From NCBI GenBank assembly GCA_964384595.1, contig CAYLLY010000001.1:1-64000 (forward strand): a stretch of DNA of 64,000 nucleotides. The letters are read 5' to 3'. The DNA comes from SCTG01 sp964384595 (GTDB taxonomy: Bacteria > Nitrospirota > Nitrospiria > Nitrospirales > NS-4). Made by a program: the position numbers and the translations under genes. Position 1 is the stretch's first letter. Every line of letters starts with the position of its first letter. The notes beneath the pieces were generated by a model that saw nothing but the letters and a program-made list of their open reading frames with translations, searched no databases and was not told the DNA's origin. Of this stretch, positions 48,858 through 57,082 are shown piece by piece.

Positions 48858-51449
48858 ATGCGGGTATTCGAGCTAGCCAAGCAACTGGGGGTCCCGAGCA
48901 AGGACCTGATGAAGGACCTCAAAGGATTAGGCGTATCCGTCTCGACCCATATGGCCGTCCTCGAGGACGAGACGGTCGCGAAGATCCTGGCGAAGACGAC
49001 GGCGAAGGCGAAGAAACCGGCGGAGGCATCCCCGGTCAAAGCTGCGAAGACCGTAGCGAAGTCCAAGAGCGCCAAGCCTATTCAAGAAAAAGAGAAAAAG
49101 CAGGCCGTTTCCTTGAAGCCGAAGGCTGCGACAAGCCGCGCAGCCTCGCCCGCGAAGCCGGCGCCGCCGGTCGCGGAGCCGCCGAAGGCGGAAAAGAAGA
49201 TGGTCCTGGTCAAGCGGCGGCCCATCGAGCCGGCTGCGATGGACGACCTGGCTCCTCTGCGGCCAGCGGATGAGGCGCCCGCGATCGGTGCCGGCGTCGC
49301 GGAACCGTCGAAAGCCGCCGCGTCGCCCCCGCTCCGCCCGCTTCGGGAGTCTCCTCCTCCGCCGCCACCGGTGGCCGCGACGGAACCTGCTGTCGTGCCG
49401 CCTCCGCATCAGCCCGCGCCCGCATTGCCGCCCAGCGCATTGATGCCGCCGCTGGCCGCCGATGCCACCCGCCATCCGGGTGGCAAGAAAGGCGCCGGCC
49501 CCGAGCCGCTGCCTGAGCTGAAGGACAAGAACAAGAAAGTCCGCCGGGTGGGCCGCGGCCGTGAGGACGAGCCGGTGCCGACCCGCGATGACGCCGCCCG
49601 CTGGCGCGACTTGCGGGCGATGCCGATGCACCGGCGTGAGGAGAAAACGCGCCATGTCTCGACCGGGTCCACCGCCGAGATCACCAAGCCGCGTCTCAAG
49701 GCGGTCAAACTGGCGGAGGGACTGACGGTCAAGGATTTTGCGGAAGCGGTGGGCCAGAAGCCCGCGGACGTCATGCGCAAGCTCATGGATATGGGCACGA
49801 TGCTGACGCTGAACCAGCCGATGCCGTCCGATGCCGCGACGCTGCTGGCCGAGTCCTTTGGCGTGAAAGTCGAGATGATGACCGAACGGCCGGCCGAAGA
49901 TCTCCTGGCGGAGCCCGCGGAACCGGAAGGCGAACAGGTCCTGCGGCCCCCGGTGGTGACGATCATGGGGCACGTGGACCACGGCAAGACATCGCTGCTC
50001 GACGCGATCCGTGAAACTCGGGTGACCGAGGGGGAGGCCGGCGGCATCACGCAGCACATCGGCGCCTACGTCGTGCAGACCCAGGGCAAGGCCATCACCT
50101 TCCTGGATACGCCGGGCCATGAGGCCTTCACGGCCATGCGCGCGCGGGGCGCCAAAGTCACTGACCTGGTGGTGCTGGTCGTGGCGGCCGATGACGGGGT
50201 CATGCCGCAGACCATCGAGGCCATCGATCACGCGCGGGCCGCGGACGTGCCGCTCATCGTGGCCATCAATAAGATGGACAAGCCGGACGCCAACCCCGAT
50301 CGGGTCAAAAACCAACTGGTGGAGCGGGGCCTGGTGCCGGAGGCCTGGGGCGGGGAAACGATCTATGTCGAGGTCTCGGCCAAGAAGAAGACCGGTCTGG
50401 ATACGCTTCTGGAGATGATCCTGCTCCAGGCGGAGGTCCTGGAGTTGCGCGCGAATCCCGCACGGCTGGCCAAAGGCATCGTCATCGAGGCCAAGATCGA
50501 TCGGGGGCGCGGGCCGGTCGCCACCGTCCTGGTTCAAACCGGCACCCTCCGCGTGGGCGACGCCTTCGTCGTCGGCACGTTCAGCGGCCGCGTCCGGGCG
50601 CTCTTCAACGATGCAGGGCGGTCGGTGAAGGAGGCGGGGCCCGCCATCCCGGTGGGCGTGGTCGGCTTGCTCGGCGTGCCGATGGCCGGCGATGAATTCG
50701 TCGTCACCAAGGACGAGCGGATTGCGCGCGAAATCGCCGAGTCGCGGCTTGAAAAGCAGCGCACGGCCGGGATGGCGCCCGTCCGGAAGGTCACGCTGGA
50801 CGATTTGTTCTCGCAGGTGGCGGAGGGGACGGTCAAAGACCTCGGCATCGTCATCCGGGCGGACGTTCAGGGATCGGCGGAAGCCATCGCCGATGCGGTC
50901 GAGCGGCTCGGCACCGACGCCGTCAAGCCGCATGTCATTCTGAAAGGGGTGGGCGGCATCACGGAGAACGACGTCCAGCTGGCGGCCGCCTCGAACGCGA
51001 TTATCATCGGGTTCAACGTCAGGCCGGAAGCGAAGGCAGCGGCGCTGGCCGAGAACGAGGGCGTGGACATCCGGGCCTACAGCATCATCTACGAGGCGCT
51101 GAACGACATCCGGGCCGCGATGGAGGGGCTGCTGGAGCCGACGCTGAAGGAGCGGGTGTTGGGCCGGGCGGAGGTGCGCAAGGTGTTCATGATCCCGAAG
51201 GCCGGGGCCGTGGCCGGCTGTTACGTGACGGACGGGACGATCGTGCGCGCGGGCTCCAGCGTGCGTGTCGTGCGGGACGGCGTCGTCGTCTACGAAGGGA
51301 AGATGGGGTCGCTCCGCCGGTTCAAGGACGACGTGAAGGAAGTGGCGTCCGGCTACGAGTGCGGCATCGGCGTGGAGAACTTCAACGATATCAAACCCGG
51401 CGACCGGCTCGAAGTGTTCACGATCGACAAGATCGCCGCGAAGCTGTGA
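48858..51449 (+). CDS. infB: Translation initiation factor IF-2
   Basis: 863 residues. The N-terminal half (about 1-290) starts with MRVFELAKQLGVPSKDLMKDLKGLG and is otherwise Pro/Ala/Lys low complexity. A second IF2_N module (LAEGLTVKDFAEAVGQKPADVMRKLMDMG) precedes the GTPase: GHVDHGKTSLLD (G1), GITQHIGAYVV (G2), DTPGHEAFTAMRARG (G3), NKMDKP (G4). IF-2 C1/C2 beta domains follow. It delivers initiator tRNA to the 30S subunit. Length is typical of this phylum. Confidence 0.97.
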   Translation: MRVFELAKQLGVPSKDLMKDLKGLGVSVSTHMAVLEDETVAKILAKTTAKAKKPAEASPVKAAKTVAKSKSAKPIQEKEKKQAVSLKPKAATSRAASPAKPAPPVAEPPKAEKKMVLVKRRPIEPAAMDDLAPLRPADEAPAIGAGVAEPSKAAASPPLRPLRESPPPPPPVAATEPAVVPPPHQPAPALPPSALMPPLAADATRHPGGKKGAGPEPLPELKDKNKKVRRVGRGREDEPVPTRDDAARWRDLRAMPMHRREEKTRHVSTGSTAEITKPRLKAVKLAEGLTVKDFAEAVGQKPADVMRKLMDMGTMLTLNQPMPSDAATLLAESFGVKVEMMTERPAEDLLAEPAEPEGEQVLRPPVVTIMGHVDHGKTSLLDAIRETRVTEGEAGGITQHIGAYVVQTQGKAITFLDTPGHEAFTAMRARGAKVTDLVVLVVAADDGVMPQTIEAIDHARAADVPLIVAINKMDKPDANPDRVKNQLVERGLVPEAWGGETIYVEVSAKKKTGLDTLLEMILLQAEVLELRANPARLAKGIVIEAKIDRGRGPVATVLVQTGTLRVGDAFVVGTFSGRVRALFNDAGRSVKEAGPAIPVGVVGLLGVPMAGDEFVVTKDERIAREIAESRLEKQRTAGMAPVRKVTLDDLFSQVAEGTVKDLGIVIRADVQGSAEAIADAVERLGTDAVKPHVILKGVGGITENDVQLAAASNAIIIGFNVRPEAKAAALAENEGVDIRAYSIIYEALNDIRAAMEGLLEPTLKERVLGRAEVRKVFMIPKAGAVAGCYVTDGTIVRAGSSVRVVRDGVVVYEGKMGSLRRFKDDVKEVASGYECGIGVENFNDIKPGDRLEVFTIDKIAAKL

Positions 51450-51461
51450 TCGTCGCTGCCT

Positions 51462-51743
51462 ATGGTCGTCGGCGTCTGTACGATTGATCTGCACCTGCCG
51501 GGCATCGGCTCGCTCAAGGGCAAGCGGCAGATTCTCCTGAGCCTGAAGGAGCGGATCAAGAAGGCCCACAATGTCTCGATCGCCGAGGTGGACGGGAACG
51601 ATCTCTGGCAGCGGGCGGTGCTCGGCGTCGCCTGCGTGGCCAACGACGGGCGGTATGTCAACCAGGTGCTGGACGCGGTGCTCAACGCCGTCCGCGCCAA
51701 TCCCTCCGTCGAGTTGGTCGACCATCACACGGAGCTCTATTGA
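51462..51743 (+). CDS. DUF503 (YlxP-like) protein
   Basis: 93 residues. DUF503 pattern: VVGVCTIDLHLPGIGSLKGKRQILLSLKERIKKAHNVSIAEVDGNDLWQRAVLGVACVANDGRYVNQVLDAVL. The family sits between infB and rbfA in many Gram-positive and deep-branching genomes and is suspected of a role in ribosome assembly. The position here, 13 bp after infB and 4 bp before rbfA, is the same. Confidence 0.88.
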   Translation: MVVGVCTIDLHLPGIGSLKGKRQILLSLKERIKKAHNVSIAEVDGNDLWQRAVLGVACVANDGRYVNQVLDAVLNAVRANPSVELVDHHTELY

Positions 51744-51746
51744 GCC

Positions 51747-52106
51747 ATGACGGGGTTCAAGCGCGCCGACCGGGTGAGCGATCAGATCCGGATGGAGATC
51801 GCGGACATCCTGATGCGCCGGGTCAAGGACCCCCGCGTCGGCTTCGTGACCGTGACGGCCGTGGACGTGACCGCGGACCTCAAGCAGGCCTGGGTCTACG
51901 TGACGGTTCTGCAGCAGGGCGCGCAGGAAGTGGAAACCCTGGACGCCTTGTCGCGGGCGGAAGGGTTCATCAAGGGCGAGTTGGGCCGGCGCCTGAAACT
52001 GCGGTATGTGCCGGCCTTGACGTTCGTGAAAGATACGTCGGTGGATCGCGTGACGCGGGTCATGAGTCTGCTCGATGACATCAAGAGAGACCCTCGTGAA
52101 GCTTGA
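51747..52106 (+). CDS. rbfA: 30S ribosome-binding factor RbfA
   Basis: 119 residues. RbfA KH-like fold: RADRVSDQIRMEIADILMRRVKDPRVGFVTVTAVDVTADLKQAWVYVTVL and FIKGELGRRLKLRYVPALTFVKDTSVDR. It binds 16S rRNA helix 1 during 30S assembly and in cold adaptation. The 3' end overlaps truB by 11 bp (or 32 bp with the upstream truB start). Confidence 0.93.
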   Translation: MTGFKRADRVSDQIRMEIADILMRRVKDPRVGFVTVTAVDVTADLKQAWVYVTVLQQGAQEVETLDALSRAEGFIKGELGRRLKLRYVPALTFVKDTSVDRVTRVMSLLDDIKRDPREA

Positions 52107-53079
52107 CCTCACACATGGGACGGAAACGGCGTTGGACGGCGTACTGGTCGTGAACAAGCCGGCGGGCTGGACGTCCCATGACGTCGTGGCCAGAGTGCGG
52201 GTCCTGCTCGGGTTGTCCAAGGTCGGCCACACCGGCACGCTGGACCCTGCGGCCACGGGCGTGCTGCTGCTGTGCCTCGGCAAGGCCACGCGGGTCGCGG
52301 AGTATCTCGTGAACGCGGACAAGGCCTATCGAGCGGTGCTGCGGCTGGGCGTTTCGACCGATACGCAGGATGCGACCGGGGCCGTGGTCGCCCGGGCCGC
52401 GGGGTCGCTGCCGGAGCGGGCGGCCATCGAAGCCGTGGTGGGCCGGTTCGTCGGGCGGCACCGGCAGGTGCCGCCGATGTACTCCGCCGTCAAGGTCCAG
52501 GGTGTCCCGCTGTACAAGTCGGCCCGGGCGGGGCGCACCGTGGACCGTCCGGCGCGCGAGTACACGGTGCAGTCGCTGGAGATTTTGTCCGTTACGCCCA
52601 CGGCGGGAGACACGAAAACCATGGATGTTGCCTTTGACGTGGTGTGCAGCAAGGGCACGTACGTCCGCACGCTCTGCGCGGACATCGGCGAGGCCTTGGG
52701 CGTGGGCGGGCATCTGGCCGCGCTGGAGCGCCGCCGGGTCGGCCGGTTCGGCATCGAGGACGCCGTGACGCTCGACGAACTGGCGGCGCCGGCCGGGCGG
52801 GAAACCGTCGGGATGCGGTTGCACTCTCTGGCCGCCGCGTTGGAAGACGTGCCGGCGCTGACCATTGACCCGAGCGCGGCCGACGGCGTGCGCCATGGGG
52901 TCTCGGTCCCGGCAACGCAGGTGGTCGGGATGGAGGGCGCATGGGCGGCCGGCGCCTGCGTCCGTCTGCAGGCGCCCGACGGCCGGTTGCTCGCGATCGG
53001 CAAGGTTCCGTGCGGGCCGAAGGAGCTCAGGCAGGCCGCGCCGGGGACCGTCATCACACTCGAAAAAGTTCTGGCATGA
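52096..53079 (+). CDS. truB: tRNA pseudouridine-55 synthase
   Basis: 327 residues from the GTG at 52096; an ATG at 52075 seven codons upstream is equally possible and neither has a good Shine-Dalgarno. Catalytic motif GHTGTLDPAATGVLLLCLGKATR contains the active Asp. DGVLVVNKPAGWTSHDVV, YSAVKVQGVPLYKSARAG and a C-terminal PUA-like region (about 250-327) are present. It isomerises U55 of the tRNA T loop. Confidence 0.93.
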   Translation: MKLDLTHGTETALDGVLVVNKPAGWTSHDVVARVRVLLGLSKVGHTGTLDPAATGVLLLCLGKATRVAEYLVNADKAYRAVLRLGVSTDTQDATGAVVARAAGSLPERAAIEAVVGRFVGRHRQVPPMYSAVKVQGVPLYKSARAGRTVDRPAREYTVQSLEILSVTPTAGDTKTMDVAFDVVCSKGTYVRTLCADIGEALGVGGHLAALERRRVGRFGIEDAVTLDELAAPAGRETVGMRLHSLAAALEDVPALTIDPSAADGVRHGVSVPATQVVGMEGAWAAGACVRLQAPDGRLLAIGKVPCGPKELRQAAPGTVITLEKVLA

Positions 53080-53104
53080 TTGACGACGAAGGAGGTTGGA
53101 CGGC

Positions 53105-53529
53105 ATGGCATTGACGAAAGAGTCGAAGACAGCGCTCGTTCAGGAGTACAAGACCCACGGTACGGACACCGGGTCGCCGGAGGTGCAGATCGCGATCCTG
53201 ACCAACCGGATCACGTACCTGACCGAGCATTTTCGGGGGCACCAGAAGGATCACCACTCGCGGCGCGGGCTGCTGACGATGGTCGGCCGGCGGCGCCGGC
53301 TGTTGGATTATCTCCGCCGGCACGATGANNNNNNNNNNNNNNNNNNNNNNNNNNNNNNNNNNNNNNNNNNNNNNNNNNNNNNNNNNNNNNNNNNNNNNNN
53401 NNNNNNNNNNNNNNNNNNNNNNNNNNNNTGACGATGGTCGGCCGGCGGCGCCGGCTGTTGGATTATCTCCGCCGGCACGATGAAGAGCGGTACAAGTCCA
53501 TCATCGCGCGGTTGAGCATTCGCCGGTAA
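53105..53529 (+). CDS. rpsO: 30S ribosomal protein uS15, artificially split by a scaffold gap
   Basis: The N-terminal 74 residues (MALTKESKTALVQEYKTHGT to LLDYLRRHD) run into 100 N at 53329. After the gap a 55-bp copy of the last sequence is followed by EERYKSIIARLSIRR and TAA (53527-53529). Removing the 100 N and one 55-bp copy gives a complete, in-frame 89-residue uS15, the normal length. AAGGAGG lies 9-10 nt before the ATG. It binds 16S rRNA and the gene stands in the usual truB-rpsO-pnp order. Not a real pseudogene. Confidence 0.93.
53274..53483. other. Scaffold gap 2 inside rpsO: 100 N flanked by identical 55-bp ends
   Basis: Bases 53274-53328 and 53429-53483 are identical and flank 100 N (53329-53428). 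As with gap 1, the overlap length equals a common assembly k-mer. Collapsing the duplicate restores rpsO without a frameshift, which shows that the gap is artificial. Confidence 0.9.
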
Positions 53530-53551
53530 GGGCACGCGGTCGAGACAACAC

Positions 53552-53585
53552 GGGGCGGCCGGGCGATGGGCGTCCGGCCCGCCCC
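53552..53585 (+). terminator. Hairpin between rpsO and pnp
   Basis: GGGGCGGCCGG (53552-53562) pairs with CCGGCCCGCCCC (53574-53585) with a single bulged C. There is no T tract. In other bacteria the rpsO-pnp interval holds a terminator and an RNase III hairpin controlling pnp autoregulation, and this stem sits at the corresponding place. Confidence 0.5.
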
Positions 53586-53690
53586 CCAACCCGGCGTCAC
53601 AGATGGACACCGATCTGACCTGCTTCGTTCGGCAAGCAGGCCAGATCCGTGGACATCTGCCGGCGCCTTGCAAGGGGAGACGAGACAGAT

Positions 53691-55793
53691 ATGGCGCATA
53701 CAGTTGAACTCGAAGTGGCGGGGCGCACCCTCAAGCTGGAGACCGGCCACCTGGCCAAGCAGGCCGACGGCGCGGTCCTGGCCACCTACGGCGACACTTA
53801 CGTGCTGGCGACGGCCGTGGCCTCGCAGACCGCGAAGCGGGACGTCGATTTCCTGCCGCTCACCGTGGATTATCAGGAGAAGGCCTATGCGGCCGGCAAG
53901 ATTCCCGGTGGCTTCTTCAGGCGCGAGGGCCAGCCGTCGGAGCGGGAGAAGCTCACCAGCCGCCTGATCGACCGGCCGATGCGGCCGCTGTTCCCCGAGG
54001 GGTGGTACTACGAGACCCAGATGATCGCAACGGTGATTTCCGCCGACCAGTCCGGCACGTCCGACGTGGTCGGGATCACCGCGGCATCGGCGGCGCTGGC
54101 CGTCTCCAATATTCCGTTCAACGGGCCGGTGGCCGCCGTACGGGTAGCCCGCCTCAAGGGGCAGTTCGTGATCAACCCGGTCCTAAGCGCGCTGGAGGAA
54201 TGCGATCTGAGCCTGGTCGTGGCCGGCACGGCGGATGCCGTCATGATGGTGGAAGGTGGGGCGGCGGGCCTTCCGGAAAACGTCATGATTGCCGCCATCG
54301 AGTGCGCCCACGCGGAGATCAAGAAAATCGTCGTGGCGATCCTGAAACTCGCGGCGTTGTGCCCCAAGCCCAAGCGCGCGGCGGTGACCGAGGCGATCGA
54401 TCCGGCCCTGACAGCGACGGTCGAGGCGTTGACGGCCACGAAAATCCGGGAAGCGATCTTCATCCCGAACAAGACCGCCCGCCAGGAGCGGCTGGATGCG
54501 ATCATGGACGAAACCGTGGACGCCCTCAAGAAGGAGGACGATCCGGACCGCGCGCGGCACGTGAAGCTGGTGTTCCACAACCTGGAATACACGGAAGTCC
54601 GCAAAATGATCCTCGAGAGCGGCAAGCGGGCCGATGGGCGCGGGCCCGCGGACATCCGGCCGATCACCTGCGAGGTGGGGATCCTGCCCCGGACGCACGG
54701 CTCGGCGCTCTTCACCAGAGGAGAGACGCAAGCCCTTGCGGTCGTCACGCTGGGCACCAGCGACGACGAGCAAAAGATCGACGCGCTGGAAGGCGAATAC
54801 TACCGGAACTTTATGCTGCACTATAACTTCCCTCCGTTCAGCGTCGGCGAAGCCCGGCCGCTGCGCTCGCCCGGCCGGCGCGAGATCGGCCACGGCGCGC
54901 TCGCGGATCGGGCGCTCAAACCGGTCCTGCCGACCAAGCAGGAGTTTCCTTATACCGTGCGTCTCGTGTCGGACATTCTGGAGTCGAACGGCTCCTCGTC
55001 GATGGCGACCGTCTGCGGCGGGAGCCTTGCGCTGATGGACGCGGGCGTGCCCATCAAGGAGCCGGTGGCCGGCATCGCGATGGGGCTGATCAAGGAAGGC
55101 GCCCAGGTGATGGTCATCTCCGACATCCTGGGGCTCGAGGACCATCTCGGCGACATGGACTTCAAGGTCTGCGGCACGGCGCAAGGCGTGACGGCCCTGC
55201 AGATGGACATCAAGATCGCCGGCATCACGGCCCAGCTCATGGAAAAGGCCCTGGCGCAGGCGCGCGAAGGGCGGATGCATATCCTCGAGCGGATGCGCGC
55301 GGCCCTGACGGCACCGCGGACGCAGATGTCCCCGTACGCGCCCCGGATTTACACCATCAAGATCAAGCCGGAGAAGATCCGCGAGGTGATCGGGCCGGGC
55401 GGAAAAGTCATTCGCGACATCGTGGCCACCTGCGGCGTGAAGATGGACGTGCAGGACGATGGGACGGTCACCATCGCGTCGAGCGACGAGGCCTCCGCGC
55501 AGAAGGCGATCACGCGGGTGAACCAGATCACCGAAGAGGTCGAAATCGGTAAGCTCTACATGGGCAAGGTCCGGAAGATCATGGACTTCGGCGCGTTCGT
55601 CGAGGTGCTGCCGGGTGTGGACGGGCTGGTGCATATCTCGCAGCTGGCCCATCATCGCGTGAAGGTCGTGACGGACGAAGTGAAGGAAGGGGACGAGATT
55701 CTCGTCAAGGTGCTCGAGGTGGACCGGCAGGGCAAGATCCGGCTCAGCCGGAAAGAGGCGATGCCGGACCCGAGAGCGTCGGAGCAATCCTAA
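53691..55793 (+). CDS. pnp: Polyribonucleotide nucleotidyltransferase (PNPase)
   Basis: 700 residues from the ATG at 53691. Two RNase PH-like domains are present (VELEVAGRTLKLETGHLAKQADG; the second with ADGRGPADIRPITCEVG and LPRTHGSALFTRGETQALAVVTLG), with the catalytic-loop GSSSMATVCGGSLALMDAGVPI, followed by KH (IREVIGPGGKVIRDI) and S1 (GKLYMGKVRKIMDFGAFVEVLPGVDGLVHISQLAHHRV) domains. It degrades RNA 3' to 5' using phosphate. The longer in-frame start at 53649 is less likely because MAHTVELEV begins the conserved region. Confidence 0.96.
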   Translation: MAHTVELEVAGRTLKLETGHLAKQADGAVLATYGDTYVLATAVASQTAKRDVDFLPLTVDYQEKAYAAGKIPGGFFRREGQPSEREKLTSRLIDRPMRPLFPEGWYYETQMIATVISADQSGTSDVVGITAASAALAVSNIPFNGPVAAVRVARLKGQFVINPVLSALEECDLSLVVAGTADAVMMVEGGAAGLPENVMIAAIECAHAEIKKIVVAILKLAALCPKPKRAAVTEAIDPALTATVEALTATKIREAIFIPNKTARQERLDAIMDETVDALKKEDDPDRARHVKLVFHNLEYTEVRKMILESGKRADGRGPADIRPITCEVGILPRTHGSALFTRGETQALAVVTLGTSDDEQKIDALEGEYYRNFMLHYNFPPFSVGEARPLRSPGRREIGHGALADRALKPVLPTKQEFPYTVRLVSDILESNGSSSMATVCGGSLALMDAGVPIKEPVAGIAMGLIKEGAQVMVISDILGLEDHLGDMDFKVCGTAQGVTALQMDIKIAGITAQLMEKALAQAREGRMHILERMRAALTAPRTQMSPYAPRIYTIKIKPEKIREVIGPGGKVIRDIVATCGVKMDVQDDGTVTIASSDEASAQKAITRVNQITEEVEIGKLYMGKVRKIMDFGAFVEVLPGVDGLVHISQLAHHRVKVVTDEVKEGDEILVKVLEVDRQGKIRLSRKEAMPDPRASEQS

Positions 55794-55809
55794 AGGAGCG
55801 GCACCCGCG

Positions 55810-57063
55810 ATGTTCCGCAAGGAAGTGCTGAACAACAGCGTTCGGGTCGTCACCGAGCGGATACCCTCGGTGCGGTCGGTCTCGATCGGCGTTTGGGTGG
55901 ATGTCGGCTCGCGGGACGAGCAACCCGGTGAGGAAGGCCTCTCGCACTTTATCGAGCATATGGTTTTCAAGGGCACGCGCCGCCGCACGGCCGAGGCCAT
56001 TTCGCGCGAGATCGACGCGCTCGGCGGCGAGCTCAACGCCTTCACCTCGCGGGAGGGGACCACGTTCTACGCGAAGGTTCTGGACGAGCATGTCGGCCAG
56101 GGGATCGAGTTGCTGGCGGACATCTTCCACCACTCCCGCTTTGATGCCCGGGAGGTGACCAAAGAGAAACAGGTCGTGCTGGAGGAAATCCGCATGGTCG
56201 AGGACGATCCGGAAGACTACCTGCACGATCTGCACACGAAAAACGCCTTCCGGACCCATCCGCTAGGACGGCCGATCCTGGGGGAGGTCGCCACGATTCG
56301 AGCCCTCCGCAGGGCCCAAGTGCTCGCCTTTCGCGACCGGCACTACCGGCCTTCCCAGGTCGTGATCTCGGTGGCGGGCAACTTTTCTTTCGGGCCTGTG
56401 CTCAGGCAATTGAAGACCGCATTCGGAGGACCGTGGGGGCACGGCCGGGTCTCCGGTCACCGGATCCCCCCGACGCTCGCGCGCGGGACTCGCGTCCGGA
56501 CGAAACCGTTGGAGCAGGCGCACGTGTGCTTCGGCTTGAAAGGCGTGTCGCAGCGCGACAAGGACCGGTATGGCGCATACGCCCTGAACGCGATCCTGGG
56601 CGGGGGGGTCAGCTCCCGGCTGTTCCAGGAAGTGCGGGAGAAGCGGGGCCTGGCCTACTCCATCTATTCCTCGGTCATGTGCTTTTCGGACAGCGGGCTG
56701 CTGACGGTCTATGCCGGTGCCCGTCCGGCCGTGGCGCCTCGCGTGATGGGACTCGTGCTGGGAGAACTGCGCCGCTTGCAGGCCGAGCCGGTGGGGCGCG
56801 CCGAGCTGGCGCGGGCCAAGAGCCAGTTGAAGGGCAATCTCATGCTCGGGCTCGAGAGCACCAGCAGCCGCATGAGCAAGCTTGCCAAGGATGAGATATA
56901 CTTCGGCCGCCATATCCCGCTCAGGGAAATCATGGCGGATATCGACGCGGTCTCGGAAGGCCAGCTCTGGCGACTCAGCCGGGATCTCTTCGACGACCGC
57001 CATCTGACCGTGACCGCATTGGGGCCTCTCACGAAGCGGGACGTGGAGCGCGTCATGCATTGA
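55810..57063 (+). CDS. M16-family zinc peptidase (processing-peptidase-like)
   Basis: 417 residues. The inverted zinc motif HFIEH (GLSHFIEHMVFKGT, about residue 49) and the downstream conserved Glu region (GGELNAFTSREGTTFYAKVLDEHVGQGIELLADI) define the M16 family. The second half is a non-catalytic M16 domain (GGGVSSRLFQEVREKRGLAYSIYSS). It is probably cytoplasmic or membrane-associated, with unknown substrate. Such genes commonly follow pnp. It is 16 bp after pnp and 19 bp before the kinase gene. Confidence 0.88.
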   Translation: MFRKEVLNNSVRVVTERIPSVRSVSIGVWVDVGSRDEQPGEEGLSHFIEHMVFKGTRRRTAEAISREIDALGGELNAFTSREGTTFYAKVLDEHVGQGIELLADIFHHSRFDAREVTKEKQVVLEEIRMVEDDPEDYLHDLHTKNAFRTHPLGRPILGEVATIRALRRAQVLAFRDRHYRPSQVVISVAGNFSFGPVLRQLKTAFGGPWGHGRVSGHRIPPTLARGTRVRTKPLEQAHVCFGLKGVSQRDKDRYGAYALNAILGGGVSSRLFQEVREKRGLAYSIYSSVMCFSDSGLLTVYAGARPAVAPRVMGLVLGELRRLQAEPVGRAELARAKSQLKGNLMLGLESTSSRMSKLAKDEIYFGRHIPLREIMADIDAVSEGQLWRLSRDLFDDRHLTVTALGPLTKRDVERVMH

Positions 57064-57082
57064 GCCGGCAGGGGGAGGCCGC

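Noticed and set aside
53105..53529. rpsO as a frameshifted or truncated pseudogene
   Set aside because: The break coincides exactly with a 100-N scaffold gap with 55-bp overlapping ends. Collapsing them restores a normal 89-residue protein.
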